Source of the DNA: Streptomyces avidinii | Lineage (GTDB): Bacteria; Actinomycetota; Actinomycetes; Streptomycetales; Streptomycetaceae | Length of the DNA: 64,000 bases | Reading direction: 5' to 3' | Assembly (NCBI RefSeq): GCF_014650695.1 | Contig: NZ_BMVL01000004.1 | Coordinates: forward strand, 357,999-421,998 | Shown here: positions 45,206 to 55,079 of the stretch, one piece after another | Position numbering within the stretch: position 1 is the stretch's first letter | How the letters are laid out: every line of letters starts with the position of its first letter | Notes under the pieces: generated by a model | What the model was told of the DNA's origin: nothing | Databases searched by the model: none | What the model saw: the letters and a program-made list of their open reading frames with translations, nothing else | Made by a program: the position numbers and the translations under genes

Positions 45206-46624
45206 GTGCCGTCGATTCTCGATGTGGTCGTGGTGGGGGCGGGGCCCAACGGGCTCACGGCCGCTGTCGAACTGGCCCGGCGCGGCTTCTCGGTGGCCGT
45301 GTTCGAAGCCGCCGACACGGTCGGCGGCGGCGCCCGGACCGAGGAGCTCACCCTCCCGGGCTTCCGGCACGACCCCTGCTCGGCGGTGCACCCGCTCGGA
45401 GTCGGCTCGCCGGTCTTCGCCACGATGCCCCTGAAGCGGTACGGGCTGGAGTGGCTGCACGCCCCGCTGCCCATGGCGCACCCCTTCGACGACGGCACGG
45501 CCGCCGTCCTGTCCCGCTCGGTCGCGGAGACGGCGGCGTCCCTCGGCCCGCGCGACGCGGGTGCCTACCGGCGCCTGATCGGACCGTTCCTCGGCAAATG
45601 GGACACCCTGGCCCGGGACTTCATGTCACTGCCGAGCACCGCACTGCCCCGGGATCCGCTCACGCTCGCCCGCTTCGGGCTGGCCGGGCTGCCGCCCTCC
45701 ACCTGGCTCCTGAGCCGCTTCCGCGACGAACGGGCCCGGGCGCTCTTCGCGGGCCTGGTCGCCCACGTCATTGCACCGCTCGACGGGATCGCCACCAGCG
45801 CCGTCGGCCTCGTCTTCGCACTGGCCGCGCACGCGAACGGCTGGCCCATGCCCCGCGGCGGCTCGCAGTCCGTCTCCGACGCCCTCGCCGGGTACCTGCG
45901 CGACCTCGGCGGGACCATCCACACCGGCTTCGAGGTCAAGCGGCTCGACGACCTCCCGCCGGCCCGCACCTACGTCTTCGACACCTCGCCGACCGCGCTG
46001 GCCCGGATCGCCCGCCTGGGCCGTGCGTACGACGGCTACCGGTACGGCGCCTCCGTGTTCAAGCTCGACTACGCACTGGACGGCCCGGTCCCGTGGACGG
46101 CCGAGGAGCCGCGCCGCGCCGGCACCGTGCAGATCGGCCCGCGCGCCCGGGACATCGACGCCGCCCTGCAGCTCGCCTCGGGCGGCCGGGCCCCGCGCGC
46201 TCCCTTCCTCATCACGGCGCAGCCCAGCCTGGTGGACCCAGGCCGGGCGCCCGAGGGCAAGCACGTCTTCTGGGCGTACGGGCACGTCCCCGCCGGCTGG
46301 GACGGCGATCTCACCGAGGCCGTCGAAACCCAACTGGAGCGCTTCGCCCCCGGCTTCCGCGACCTGGTCCTCGCCCGCGCCACAGCCGGTCCGCCCCAGC
46401 TCGCCGCCCGCAACCCGAACTACGTGGGCGGGGACATCGCCTGCGGGGCCGCCTCGGGACTGCAGCTCCTGCTGCGCCCCAAACTGTCCCTCACCCCGTA
46501 CACGACGGCCCACCCGGCGGTCTTCCTGTGCTCCTCGGCGACGCCGCCGGGCCCGGGCGTGCACGGCATGTCCGGGCACAACGCCGCCAAGGCGGTCTGG
46601 CGCCACTTGCGAAAGGACTCCTGA
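45206..46624 (+). CDS. FAD-dependent oxidoreductase (phytoene-desaturase-like)
   Basis: A 472-aa flavoprotein with the N-terminal dinucleotide motif [21 protein letters not shown] trimmed to [12 protein letters not shown], then GGGARTEEL, a middle domain without membrane segments and a conserved end [19 protein letters not shown]. This end is shared by CrtI/CrtN-type desaturases and the related pyridine nucleotide-disulfide-like COG1233 proteins. No carotenoid genes are near. GTG 45206 has GAAGGAG 6 nt upstream. Its TGA overlaps the ATG of the macrodomain gene (TGATG), so the two are coupled. The substrate is unknown. Confidence 0.88.
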   Translation: MPSILDVVVVGAGPNGLTAAVELARRGFSVAVFEAADTVGGGARTEELTLPGFRHDPCSAVHPLGVGSPVFATMPLKRYGLEWLHAPLPMAHPFDDGTAAVLSRSVAETAASLGPRDAGAYRRLIGPFLGKWDTLARDFMSLPSTALPRDPLTLARFGLAGLPPSTWLLSRFRDERARALFAGLVAHVIAPLDGIATSAVGLVFALAAHANGWPMPRGGSQSVSDALAGYLRDLGGTIHTGFEVKRLDDLPPARTYVFDTSPTALARIARLGRAYDGYRYGASVFKLDYALDGPVPWTAEEPRRAGTVQIGPRARDIDAALQLASGGRAPRAPFLITAQPSLVDPGRAPEGKHVFWAYGHVPAGWDGDLTEAVETQLERFAPGFRDLVLARATAGPPQLAARNPNYVGGDIACGAASGLQLLLRPKLSLTPYTTAHPAVFLCSSATPPGPGVHGMSGHNAAKAVWRHLRKDS

Positions 46625-47142
46625 TGGCCCGCATCGTCCTGGTCCGCGGCGACATCACCGCCGAGAAGGCCGACGCGATCGTCAACGCCGCCAACTCCTC
46701 GCTGCTCGGCGGCGGCGGGGTCGACGGGGCCATCCACCGGCGCGGTGGCCCGGAGATCCTCGCGGCCTGCGAGGACCTGCGCCGCTCGCACTACGGCAAG
46801 GGCCTGGCGACGGGCCGGGCCGTCGCCACCACGGCCGGCCGGCTCCCCGCCGACCACGTCATCCACACGGTGGGCCCGGTCTGGTCCCGCGAGGAGGACC
46901 GCTCCGAGCTGCTGGCCTCCTGCTACCGCGAATCGCTGCGGGTCGCCGACGAGCTGGGGGCCCGTACGGTCGCCTTCCCGGCCATCTCCACCGGTATCTA
47001 CGGCTGGCCGATGGACGACGGCGCGCGCATCGCGGTGGAGACGGTGCGCGGCGCCCGTACCGACGTGCAGGAGGTACGGTTCGTGCTCTTCGACGCGGCC
47101 GCCTTCGAAGCCTTCGAGGCGGCGGTGGCCGGCTCCCGCTGA
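46624..47142 (+). CDS. Macrodomain protein (ADP-ribose/O-acetyl-ADP-ribose hydrolase type)
   Basis: The 172-aa single macrodomain has VRGDITAEKADAIVNAANSS (start), GGGGVDGAIHRRGG, ISTGIYGWPMD and GKGLATGRAV, matching the YmdB/MacroD class. These remove ADP-ribose from proteins or hydrolyse O-acetyl-ADP-ribose. ATG 46624 overlaps the preceding stop. No ADP-ribosyltransferase or sirtuin is adjacent. Coupling to a desaturase-like flavoprotein is unusual and may only be economical packing. Confidence 0.93.
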   Translation: MARIVLVRGDITAEKADAIVNAANSSLLGGGGVDGAIHRRGGPEILAACEDLRRSHYGKGLATGRAVATTAGRLPADHVIHTVGPVWSREEDRSELLASCYRESLRVADELGARTVAFPAISTGIYGWPMDDGARIAVETVRGARTDVQEVRFVLFDAAAFEAFEAAVAGSR

Positions 47143-47158
47143 GGCGTCCGCGGCTCAG

Positions 47159-47644
47159 TCAGCGCGGCGATCGCCGTGACGCCCCCGGTGCGGGCCGCGG
47201 GTAGGTCCGGGACTGCTTGACGCTGCCGAAGGCGAAGCTCGATTCGATCGAGGCGATCGCGGGGATGGCGTGGATCCGGTGGCGCACCAGGGATTCGTAG
47301 GCCTCGAGGTCCTCGATGACGACCCGCAGCAGGTAGTCGCTGCTGCCCGCCATCAGATAGCAGTCCTGGATGTGCTCGATGACCGCGACGTGCTCCTCGA
47401 ACTGCCGCACCGCCTCCGCCGTGTGGCGCTCCAGCCGGATCCGCACGAAGACGGTGACCGGGAGCCCGAAGGCGACCTGGTCGACCATGGCCGTGTAGCC
47501 GCGGATCAGACCCGCCTCCTCCAGCCGTCGCACGCGGCGCAGACAGGGGGAGGGGGACAGTCGGACGCGGTCCGCCAGGTCCTGGTTGGACAGGCGCCCG
47601 TCGGCCTGCAATTCCCTGATGATCTGCAGATCGACTGCGTCCAC
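47159..47644 (-). CDS. Lrp/AsnC-family regulator
   Basis: The 161-aa regulator has an N-terminal HTH (~5-50: DLQIIRELQADGRLSNQDLADRV trimmed, LSPSPCLRRVRRLEEAG) and a C-terminal RAM domain with YLMAGSSDYLLRVVIEDLEAYE. Such proteins form octamers and respond to amino acids. GTG 47644 is preferred to GTG 47650 since AAGGAG lies 5 nt upstream of it. The gene is divergent from an EamA exporter and class I aminotransferase pair, which it likely regulates. Confidence 0.92.
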   Translation of the reverse strand: MDAVDLQIIRELQADGRLSNQDLADRVRLSPSPCLRRVRRLEEAGLIRGYTAMVDQVAFGLPVTVFVRIRLERHTAEAVRQFEEHVAVIEHIQDCYLMAGSSDYLLRVVIEDLEAYESLVRHRIHAIPAIASIESSFAFGSVKQSRTYPRPAPGASRRSPR

Positions 47645-47655
47645 GGCCACTCCTT

Positions 47656-47668
47656 GGCAGATTCTGCC
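47656..47668. promoter_or_regulatory. AsnC-type operator between divergent genes
   Basis: GGCAGA-T-TCTGCC is a perfect 13-bp palindrome 12 bp from the AsnC start codon. A second GGCAGA half-site follows at 47691-47696. Lrp/AsnC proteins typically bind short palindromes of this kind in their own promoter. Confidence 0.65.
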
Positions 47669-47778
47669 CCAAACGTATGTCCGAGAGGCAGAACTGGCAA
47701 TCGGCTGCCCCGGCCGAAGCCCTAGCGTTGCCCTGCACGGACCGGATCGGTCCGTGTCCCAGAGGCTGGAGCAATTCC

Positions 47779-48756
47779 TTGGTCGCGACGAACACCACCC
47801 GGGCGACCCTGCCTCCCGATGCGGCGGGCCCGCGGGCCGGACACCCCGGCCGGCGCGGGCTCTCCCCACAGGCCGAAGGCATGCTGGCGCTGCTGGTGAC
47901 CGTGTCCATCTGGGCGGCCTTCGCGCTCAGCGCCCGCGCCCTCAGCGGCTCCTCCCTGCTCCCCGCCGACGCGGCCCTGCTGCGCTTCGGCGTCCCCCTC
48001 GTCGTCCTGTTCCCCGCCCTGTGGCGGCGCCGCCGCGCCATCGCCGCGGTACGGCCCGGACCCGCAGTGAAGATCATCTGCGGTGCGGGGGTGCCCTTCT
48101 TCCTGGCCGCGATGCACGGCGGCGCCCTCACCTCCGCCGCCTTCGTCGGCTCCATCGTGCCCGGCATGGTCCCGCTGTTCGTCTCCGCGATCATGATCCG
48201 CCGCGGCCACGGGACGCCCCGCGGCACCCAGGCGGCCGGGCTCGCGCTGATCGCGGCCGGCGTGATCGCCCTCGTCTGGCGCTACGTGGTTCCGGTCGAC
48301 ACCGACGTACTCGCGGGCGCCGGCACGCTCCTGGTGGCCAGCGGCCTGTGGGCCCTCTACACGGTGGGACTGCGCGAGGTGGACCTCGACCCCGTCGGCT
48401 CGATCGGCCTGCTGTGCCTGCCCTCCTTCGCCGTGATCGGCGCCCTCGCCCTGACCGGGGTGCTCCCGACCGGCATCGCACACGCCGCGGGCAGCGACAT
48501 CGCACTGTTCCTCGTCGTGCAGGGGCTGGGCGTCGGACTGTGCGCGGGCCTGCTGTACGCCTTCGCCATCCGCCGGCTCGGCGCCGAGCGCAGCGCCGTC
48601 GTCGGCAGCCTCAGCCCCGTCGCCGTCGTCCTGCTCGCCGTCCCGCTGCTCGGCGAGACACCGACCCTCGCCGTGCTCGTCGGCGTCCCCCTCATCACCG
48701 CCGGCGTCGTCCTCGCCAACCGCCGCCCACGACCCAAGGTTCCCGCAGATGCTTGA
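47779..48756 (+). CDS. EamA/DMT-family exporter
   Basis: A 325-aa membrane protein with ten predicted helices in two EamA repeats. The first repeat starts LALLVTVSIWAAFALSARAL, and the second has VVGSLSPVAVVLLAVPLLGETPTL trimmed to VGSLSPVAVVLLAVPLLGE. TTG 47779 is chosen because GGAG lies 8 nt upstream. ATG 47677 would start inside the regulatory region. The stop overlaps the aminotransferase gene by 8 nt. Divergence from an Lrp/AsnC regulator suggests efflux of an amino acid whose level the regulator senses. RhtA/YddG-like proteins are precedents. Confidence 0.88.
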   Translation: MVATNTTRATLPPDAAGPRAGHPGRRGLSPQAEGMLALLVTVSIWAAFALSARALSGSSLLPADAALLRFGVPLVVLFPALWRRRRAIAAVRPGPAVKIICGAGVPFFLAAMHGGALTSAAFVGSIVPGMVPLFVSAIMIRRGHGTPRGTQAAGLALIAAGVIALVWRYVVPVDTDVLAGAGTLLVASGLWALYTVGLREVDLDPVGSIGLLCLPSFAVIGALALTGVLPTGIAHAAGSDIALFLVVQGLGVGLCAGLLYAFAIRRLGAERSAVVGSLSPVAVVLLAVPLLGETPTLAVLVGVPLITAGVVLANRRPRPKVPADA

Positions 48757-49999
48757 GCTCCTTCCCCCGCCGCCCACCGACCCGCTGTGGGACCTGACCT
48801 ACGAGTTCGGCGGCGACGAGCGGCCCGAACGACTCAACCTCGTCCTCGGCGTCTACCGGGACCAGACGGGCACCACGCCCGTCATGACCGCCGTGCGCGA
48901 GGCCGAGATCCGGCTGGCGGAGCGCTCCGACTCCAAGGAGTACCGCGGGCTCTCCGGCAACGCCGCCTTCAACCGCTCCCTGCTGGAGCTGGTCCTGGGC
49001 CCGAGCGGGCCCGCCGACCGGGCCGCGGCCGTCCAGACCGTCGCGGGCTCCGGCGCGCTGCGGCTGCTGGCCGACCTGATCTGCCGGACCCGCCCCGGCA
49101 CCACGGTGTGGATCAGCGACCCGGCCTACGTCAACCACCGGCCCATCCTGGAGGCCGCCGGGCTGCGCGTGCGCACGTACGGCTGGCGCGACGCCGAGGG
49201 CGGCTTCGACACCTCCGGCGTGCTCGGCGAACTGCAGGACGCCCAGCGGGACGACGTCGTCCTGCTCCAGGGCTGCTGCCACAACCCCACGGGCGTGGAC
49301 CCGCTGCTGGACGACTGGGAGGCGCTCGCCGATTCGGCCGTCAGCGGCGGCTGGGTGCCCTTCGTCGACCTGGCCTACCACGGCCTCGGCGACGGCCTGG
49401 AGGCCGACCTGCTGGCCACCCGGATGCTCGCGGCCCGCGTCCCCGAGATGCTGATCGCGGTCAGCTGCTCCAAGAACTTCGGCCTCTACAGCGACCGTGT
49501 CGGCTGCGCCATCGTGATCGGCGCCTCGGGCCGGACCGTCCGGCACGCCGAGACGACCCTGCAGAACGCCGCCCGGACGCTCTACTCGATGCCGCCCGAG
49601 CACGGCGCCGCCGTCGTGACCGCGATCCTGCAGGACGAGGGGCTGCGCGCCGCCTGGCGGGCGGAGCTGGAGGTCATGCGGGGCCGGATCATGGACAACC
49701 GGGCCGATCTGATCGCCCACCTGAGCGCGCTCGGCTGCGCGGAACAGGCGCGCACGCTCGCCCGGCAGAAGGGCATGTTCTCGATGCTGCCGCTGTCCTC
49801 GCAGCAGATGCTCCGGCTGCGCCGGCAGTACGCCGTCTACGGGACGACCTCGGGGCGGATCAACATCGCGGGCATCCCGGCCCACCGGATCCCCGACCTC
49901 GCCCGGGGCATCGCCGGCGTCCTCGACGGCCCCGACACGGCCGACCGGCTCCGTATGCTCCCGCGCCAGCAGACCGGACCCGCCGCCGTACTGCCGTAG
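48749..49999 (+). CDS. Class I aminotransferase (aromatic/aspartate type)
   Basis: The 416-aa enzyme has NPTGVDP near residue 178 and Schiff-base K242 in SCSKNFGLYSDRVG, the signature of the aspartate/aromatic aminotransferase subgroup I-alpha (AspC/TyrB). R-rich INIAGI at the end contains the substrate-binding region. ATG 48749 overlaps the exporter gene. Paired with an efflux protein and AsnC regulator, it probably helps balance one amino acid, perhaps an aromatic one. Confidence 0.92.
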   Translation: MLELLPPPPTDPLWDLTYEFGGDERPERLNLVLGVYRDQTGTTPVMTAVREAEIRLAERSDSKEYRGLSGNAAFNRSLLELVLGPSGPADRAAAVQTVAGSGALRLLADLICRTRPGTTVWISDPAYVNHRPILEAAGLRVRTYGWRDAEGGFDTSGVLGELQDAQRDDVVLLQGCCHNPTGVDPLLDDWEALADSAVSGGWVPFVDLAYHGLGDGLEADLLATRMLAARVPEMLIAVSCSKNFGLYSDRVGCAIVIGASGRTVRHAETTLQNAARTLYSMPPEHGAAVVTAILQDEGLRAAWRAELEVMRGRIMDNRADLIAHLSALGCAEQARTLARQKGMFSMLPLSSQQMLRLRRQYAVYGTTSGRINIAGIPAHRIPDLARGIAGVLDGPDTADRLRMLPRQQTGPAAVLP

Positions 50000-50141
50000 G
50001 GGGTCCTCCCGATCAGGGCGGGCTCGCGGCGCCCGCCGCCGTCGCGCGGCGGGCCCACACCCCCGGACGCAGAGCCCCGCGCCCACGGCTCGGATAGGGT
50101 GATTCGGTAGGAATCAGGCCCCCCGGGGTGAGGTCGGTGCG

Positions 50142-52208
50142 TTGGACACTTACCAGTCGACGAGCGAGGTGCCGGATCAGCCGGCCGCGGCAGTCGGGTA
50201 CGCGGGCGTGCTCCGCGAGCTGCTCCCGATCGCGCTGTGGCGGGAGGACGCCGACGGACGCATCGTGGAGTGGTCGCTGGCCGCCCAGGACCTGCTCGGA
50301 CACCGCCCCGAGGACATCATCGGGCTGCCCGGCAGCGCCGTGCTGGTCCCCGAGGCCAACCACGAGCTCGCCGACCAGCTGACCCGGCGCGTCCAGTCCG
50401 GCGAGACCGTCGTCGGCACCCTCCCCGTGCGCCACCGCGACGGCCACCGGGTGCCGATGGAGATGTGGATCGTCCCAGCCGTGGACCGGCAGGGCCGGAT
50501 GGGGGCCATGCTCATCGCCGTGGAGACCTCCGAGGTACTCCACATGCGGGACTCGCTCGCCGCCCTCCAGAGCCTCTTCACCCAGTCGCCCATAGGACTC
50601 GCCACCCTCGGCACCGACCTGCGCTTCCTCCGGGTCAACGACGCCCTGGCCCGGATGAACGGCGTCTCCGCCGCCGAGCACCTCGGCAAACGGCTCACCG
50701 AGGTCGTTCCCGGGGTGAACGCCGTCGCCCTGGAAGCGACGATGCAGCAGGTCCTCGAACGGGGCACCGCCGTCGTCGACGTCCGCCGCACCGGCCGGAC
50801 CCCCGCCGACCCGGACAACGACCACACCTGGTCCTGCTCGTACGCCCCGCTGCTGGACGGCTCCGGCCGGGCCCTCGGCGTGATCGCCTCGCTCATCGAC
50901 ATCACCGACGGCCAGCGGGCCCAGGCAGACGCCGAACGGGCCCGGCACCGGTTCGCGCTGCTCGCGGAGGCGGGCACCCGCATCGGCACCACCCTGGACC
51001 TCTACCAGACCGCCCAGGAGATCGTGGACGTCCTGGTACCGCAGCTCGCGGACTCGGCCGACGTACAACTGCTCGAAGCGGTCCTGGGCCCCGACGAGGG
51101 CCCGGTCCCCACGGCCTCCACCCGCGGTGTCCTGCGCCGCCTGGCGGCCCGCTTCCCCGACCCGAACGCCCCCACCGCGAAACTCGCTCCCGGCCAGACC
51201 TTCCAGATCCCCATGGGCACCACCTACGAGCAGGTCATCGCCGAAGGCCGCCCCATGAACCTCTACCTCGACGACATCCCCGCACTGATCACCTCCCCCC
51301 GCGCCGAGGCCCTGCGCACCTACCTCGCCACCCTCGGCTCGGCCCGGCTGGTCCCCCTGGTCGCCCGCGGCACGGTGCTCGGCGCGGTCGCCGTGACGCG
51401 CACGCGGGAGCGGGAGCCCTTCGACGAACAGGACTACGTCCTCGTCGACGAGCTGGTCGCCCGCGCGGCCCTCAACATCGACAACGCCCGGATGTACACC
51501 CTCCAGCGCCAGGCCGCCCTGACCCTCCAGCGCAGCCTCACCAACAGCGCACTGCCCCAGGTCCCGGGCCTCGAACTCACCGGGCGCTACCTGCCCGCCA
51601 GCGACCACGACGTCGGCGGGGACTGGTTCGACGCCATCCCGCTGCCCGGCGGCCGGACCGGGCTGGTCATCGGGGACGTCATGGGCCACGGGATCCACGC
51701 GGCGGCCGTCATGGGGCAGCTGCGCACGGCCGTACGGACCCTCGCGCGCCACGACGTACCGCCGGCGCAGCTGCTCCGTTCCCTCGACGCCGTCGTGGCC
51801 GACCTGGGCGAGGACGAGATGGCCACCTGCGTGTACGCCGTCCACGACTCGGCGTCCGGCGTCTGCGTGATCGCCCGCGCCGGCCATCCGCCGCCCGCCG
51901 TGGTCACCCCCGGCGGGAGCATCACCTTCCTCGACGGCCCGCCCGGGACCCCGCTCGGCGCGGGCGGGCAGGACTTCCGCACCGAGGAGGTGCAGCTTCC
52001 CCCGGGGAGCCTGCTCGTGCTCTACACCGACGGCCTCATCGAGGCCCGGGACCGGGACCTCGACGAGGGCATGGAGCAGCTGGCTGGAGCCCTGCGCCAG
52101 GTGGACCAGCCCCTGGAGGAACTGTGCGAGGGGATCCTGCGGCTGCTGCTCCCGTCCGCCCAGCAGGACGACGTCGCGGTGCTGCTGGCCCGTACCCGCC
52201 GGACGTGA
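50142..52208 (+). CDS. PAS-PAS-GAF-PP2C phosphatase (SpoIIE type)
   Basis: A 688-aa cytosolic phosphatase with PAS 1 (~25-140), PAS 2 (~145-265), GAF (~275-440) and a SpoIIE PP2C domain (~470-685) with GGDWFDAIPLPGG, VGDVMGHG and LLVLYTDGLIE metal motifs. Family members dephosphorylate anti-anti-sigma factors in partner-switching networks. There is no HATPase domain here, unlike the convergent neighbour. The most plausible start is TTG 50142, although GAGG lies ~10 nt upstream and an unusual start is not ruled out. The partner STAS protein is not in the window. Confidence 0.9.
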   Translation: MDTYQSTSEVPDQPAAAVGYAGVLRELLPIALWREDADGRIVEWSLAAQDLLGHRPEDIIGLPGSAVLVPEANHELADQLTRRVQSGETVVGTLPVRHRDGHRVPMEMWIVPAVDRQGRMGAMLIAVETSEVLHMRDSLAALQSLFTQSPIGLATLGTDLRFLRVNDALARMNGVSAAEHLGKRLTEVVPGVNAVALEATMQQVLERGTAVVDVRRTGRTPADPDNDHTWSCSYAPLLDGSGRALGVIASLIDITDGQRAQADAERARHRFALLAEAGTRIGTTLDLYQTAQEIVDVLVPQLADSADVQLLEAVLGPDEGPVPTASTRGVLRRLAARFPDPNAPTAKLAPGQTFQIPMGTTYEQVIAEGRPMNLYLDDIPALITSPRAEALRTYLATLGSARLVPLVARGTVLGAVAVTRTREREPFDEQDYVLVDELVARAALNIDNARMYTLQRQAALTLQRSLTNSALPQVPGLELTGRYLPASDHDVGGDWFDAIPLPGGRTGLVIGDVMGHGIHAAAVMGQLRTAVRTLARHDVPPAQLLRSLDAVVADLGEDEMATCVYAVHDSASGVCVIARAGHPPPAVVTPGGSITFLDGPPGTPLGAGGQDFRTEEVQLPPGSLLVLYTDGLIEARDRDLDEGMEQLAGALRQVDQPLEELCEGILRLLLPSAQQDDVAVLLARTRRT

Positions 52209-52271
52209 CCCCCGGACACGGCTCCCGCGCCCGGCCCCGGGGGGCCCGGCGGCCCCGGGGGTCCCGGCGGT

Positions 52272-55079
52272 TCACCAGGCGAGGTCCTCCAGCGCGTCCA
52301 GGTCGAGCGGGTCCGCCGCCTGCGGCTCCGGCCCCCCGGTCAGCGGCAGCTCGGCCCAGATGACCTTGCCGCGCTCGGTGTAACGGGTGCCCCACCGGTC
52401 GGCGTACTGGGCGACGAGGAACAGCCCGCGCCCTCCCTCGTCGGTGGTGGCCGCGTACCTCAGGTGCGGCGAGGTGCTGCTGCCGTCGGAAACCTCGCAG
52501 ATGAGGCTGCGGTCGCGCAGCAGGCGCACCCGCACGGGCGCGCTCCCGTACCGGATGGCATTGGTGATCAGCTCGCTGAGGATCAGCTCGGTGGTGAAGG
52601 AGATCTCCTCCAGCCCCCACGCGGCGAGCTGGGCCGCGCCCGCGTTGCGTACCCGCGAGACGGCCGCGGGCTCGCCGGGCACCTCCCACTCGGCGATCCG
52701 GTCGGCCTCCAGCCGCCGGGTGTCGGCGACCAGCAGGGCGATGTCGTCGCTCGGCACCGGGAACAGCAGGGCGGTGAGCACGTCCGCACAGGCCTGGTCG
52801 GGGCTGCGGCCGGGCCGGGCCAGCGTCTCGCCCAGCAGGTGCAACCCGGCGTCGAAGTCGCGGTAGCGGTCCTCCACCAGGCCGTCCGTGAACAGCGCCA
52901 GCCGGCTCCCCTCGGGGAGCAGGAACTCGGCCGCCTCGAAGGGCATGCCGCCGACGCCCAGCGGCAGCCCGGCCGGCAGCTCGGGGAACTCGACGTCCGC
53001 GCCGGGGCGGATCAGCGCGGGCCCGGGGTGACCGGCGCTGGCCATCAGGCAGCGTCCGGAGACCGGGTCGTAGACCGCGTAGAGGCAGGTGGCACCGGTG
53101 ACCCCGGCCGACTCGGGCACCCCGTCGGGGGCGTCCGCGTCCGCCGCCTCCCCGCCGGAGCCCGCGATTCCGACGCCCGTCTCGTTCTGGTCGATCCGGT
53201 TGATCAGCTCGTCGAGGTGCCCCAGCAGCTCGTCGGGCGGCAGGTCCAGGGTGGAGAAGTTGTGCACCGCGGTGCGCAGCCGGCCCATGGTGGCCGCGGC
53301 GTGCACCCCGTGCCCCACGACATCGCCGACCACCAGCGCCACCCGGCCGCCCGGCAGCGGGATCACGTCGAACCAGTCCCCGCCCACACCCGCCTTCGCG
53401 GGCAGATAGCGGAAGGCCACGTCCACGGCGTTCTGGGCGGGCAGCACGCGGGGCAGGAGGCTGCGCTGGAGCGTCACGGCCATCGCGTGCTCGCGGGTGA
53501 AGCGGCGGGCGTTGTCGATGGATACGGCCGCGCGCGCACCCAGTTCGGCCGCGAAGGAACGGTCCTCCTCGTCGAAGGCCTCGGGGGTGTCGGCCCGCCA
53601 GAAGTTGGCCATGCCCAGAACCACGCCCCGGGCCTGGAGCGGTACGGAGATCAGCGAGTGCAGCCCGTAGTCGAGGGCCACCCGGGTGCCCTGGGAGTCC
53701 TGGGCCCGCCAGCCCATGGCCGCGTTCAGATCGGCCGCGAGCACCGCGTGCCCGGCGTCCAGGGCCGCCGCCATCGGGGCCGTCGGCACGACGAAGCGGA
53801 TGATGTCGCCGACCGGCTGGAGCGGGGAGTCGGCGCGGACGCCGGTGATGGCCGCCCGGCGCATCTCGGTGTAGACGCCACCGGCTACCGAGGGCTCCTC
53901 ACCGTTCAGCACCGGCTCCAGCAGCTCCACCGTGACGAAGTCCGCGAACCGCGGGACGGCGACCTCCGACAGCTCCTCGGCCGTCCGCACCACGTCGAGG
54001 GTCGTACCGATCCGCACGCCGGCGTCGTAGAGCAGCTGGAGCCGGCCGCGGGCCACCTCGGCCCGCCCGGAGAGCGCGGCGAGCTCGGTGGAATCCCGCA
54101 GGGTCACCACGCTGCCGGTGGACATGCCCTTGTACTGGGCGGTGGGCCGTACGTTGACGGCGAGCAGCCGGTCGCCCGCCAGGTGCACGTGGTCCGTCAC
54201 GATCTCGCCCGAGGCGAGCAGTTCGACGGTGCGCGGATCGAGGCCGAGGTCGCCGACGTGCCGGCCGTCGGCCTCGTCCGGCAGGCCGAGGAGCCGGCGG
54301 GCCTCGTCGTTGGCCAGCACGAGCTGCTGGTCCGCGCTGATGATGACGACGCCCTCGCGCACCGCGTGCAGGACGGCCTCGTGGTGCTCGTTGATCCGGC
54401 TCATCTCGGCGGCGCCCAGCCCGCGGGTCTGGCGCCGCAGCCGGCGGCTGACCAGGGCGGCGCCGCCGGTACCGAGCAGCAGGGCGCCCGCCGCCGCGCC
54501 GAGCAGCAGCGGGAGCTGGCCCTCGACCACCTCGGAGACGTTCTCGACCTCTATGCCGGTGCCGACCAGGCCGACGACGGCGCCGTCGGGGCCCCACACC
54601 GGGACGACGGCCCGGACGGCATCGCTCGGCTCGCCCCTGAAGGTCTCGGTGAAGGCGTGCCCGGCGACGGCGCGGCTGAGGTCACCGGTGGCCCGGCGGC
54701 CGATCAGCTCGGGCCGCGAGTCGGTGTAGCGGACCCCGTCGGTGTTCATGACGGCGATGAAGTCGACGCCCGAGCCCCGGCGGGCGGCCTCGGCCAGCGG
54801 CTGGAGCAGGGCGGTCGGGTCGGTGGAGATGAGCGCCGAGGAGATACCGGGGGCGTGCGCGAAGGCCTCGGCCGCCGCGAGCGAGCGGTGGCGGGCGTCG
54901 CGCTCGCTGTCGTACCGGGCCTGGAACAGCAGCGCCACCACGGCTGCGGCGATCAGCAGGAGCACGATCAGCCCCTGGAGGGCGAAGACCTGACCGGCGA
55001 CGCTGTGGGCCCCCCGGGACAGGCGCGCGAACACGCGCGAACCCCACCCGGTCGGCTTGCGACCAAAACGTCCGGTCAT
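52272..55079 (-). CDS. Membrane sensor PP2C phosphatase with anti-sigma kinase domain
   Basis: The 935-aa protein has two membrane helices (~30-52, ~190-215) flanking an extracytoplasmic CitA/DcuS-like domain, then PAS (~225-345), GAF (~355-520), PP2C (~540-790; GGDWFDVIPLPGG, VGDVVGHG, LALFTDGLVED) and HATPase_c (~810-930; ELILSELITNAIRYG, GGRGLFLVAQYADRWG). It thus joins a phosphatase and an anti-sigma-like kinase in one chain, able to switch partner phosphorylation both ways. ATG 55079 overlaps the stop of the upstream AraC-type regulator, and GAAAGGG lies 3 nt before it. Confidence 0.92.
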   Translation of the reverse strand: MTGRFGRKPTGWGSRVFARLSRGAHSVAGQVFALQGLIVLLLIAAAVVALLFQARYDSERDARHRSLAAAEAFAHAPGISSALISTDPTALLQPLAEAARRGSGVDFIAVMNTDGVRYTDSRPELIGRRATGDLSRAVAGHAFTETFRGEPSDAVRAVVPVWGPDGAVVGLVGTGIEVENVSEVVEGQLPLLLGAAAGALLLGTGGAALVSRRLRRQTRGLGAAEMSRINEHHEAVLHAVREGVVIISADQQLVLANDEARRLLGLPDEADGRHVGDLGLDPRTVELLASGEIVTDHVHLAGDRLLAVNVRPTAQYKGMSTGSVVTLRDSTELAALSGRAEVARGRLQLLYDAGVRIGTTLDVVRTAEELSEVAVPRFADFVTVELLEPVLNGEEPSVAGGVYTEMRRAAITGVRADSPLQPVGDIIRFVVPTAPMAAALDAGHAVLAADLNAAMGWRAQDSQGTRVALDYGLHSLISVPLQARGVVLGMANFWRADTPEAFDEEDRSFAAELGARAAVSIDNARRFTREHAMAVTLQRSLLPRVLPAQNAVDVAFRYLPAKAGVGGDWFDVIPLPGGRVALVVGDVVGHGVHAAATMGRLRTAVHNFSTLDLPPDELLGHLDELINRIDQNETGVGIAGSGGEAADADAPDGVPESAGVTGATCLYAVYDPVSGRCLMASAGHPGPALIRPGADVEFPELPAGLPLGVGGMPFEAAEFLLPEGSRLALFTDGLVEDRYRDFDAGLHLLGETLARPGRSPDQACADVLTALLFPVPSDDIALLVADTRRLEADRIAEWEVPGEPAAVSRVRNAGAAQLAAWGLEEISFTTELILSELITNAIRYGSAPVRVRLLRDRSLICEVSDGSSTSPHLRYAATTDEGGRGLFLVAQYADRWGTRYTERGKVIWAELPLTGGPEPQAADPLDLDALEDLAW

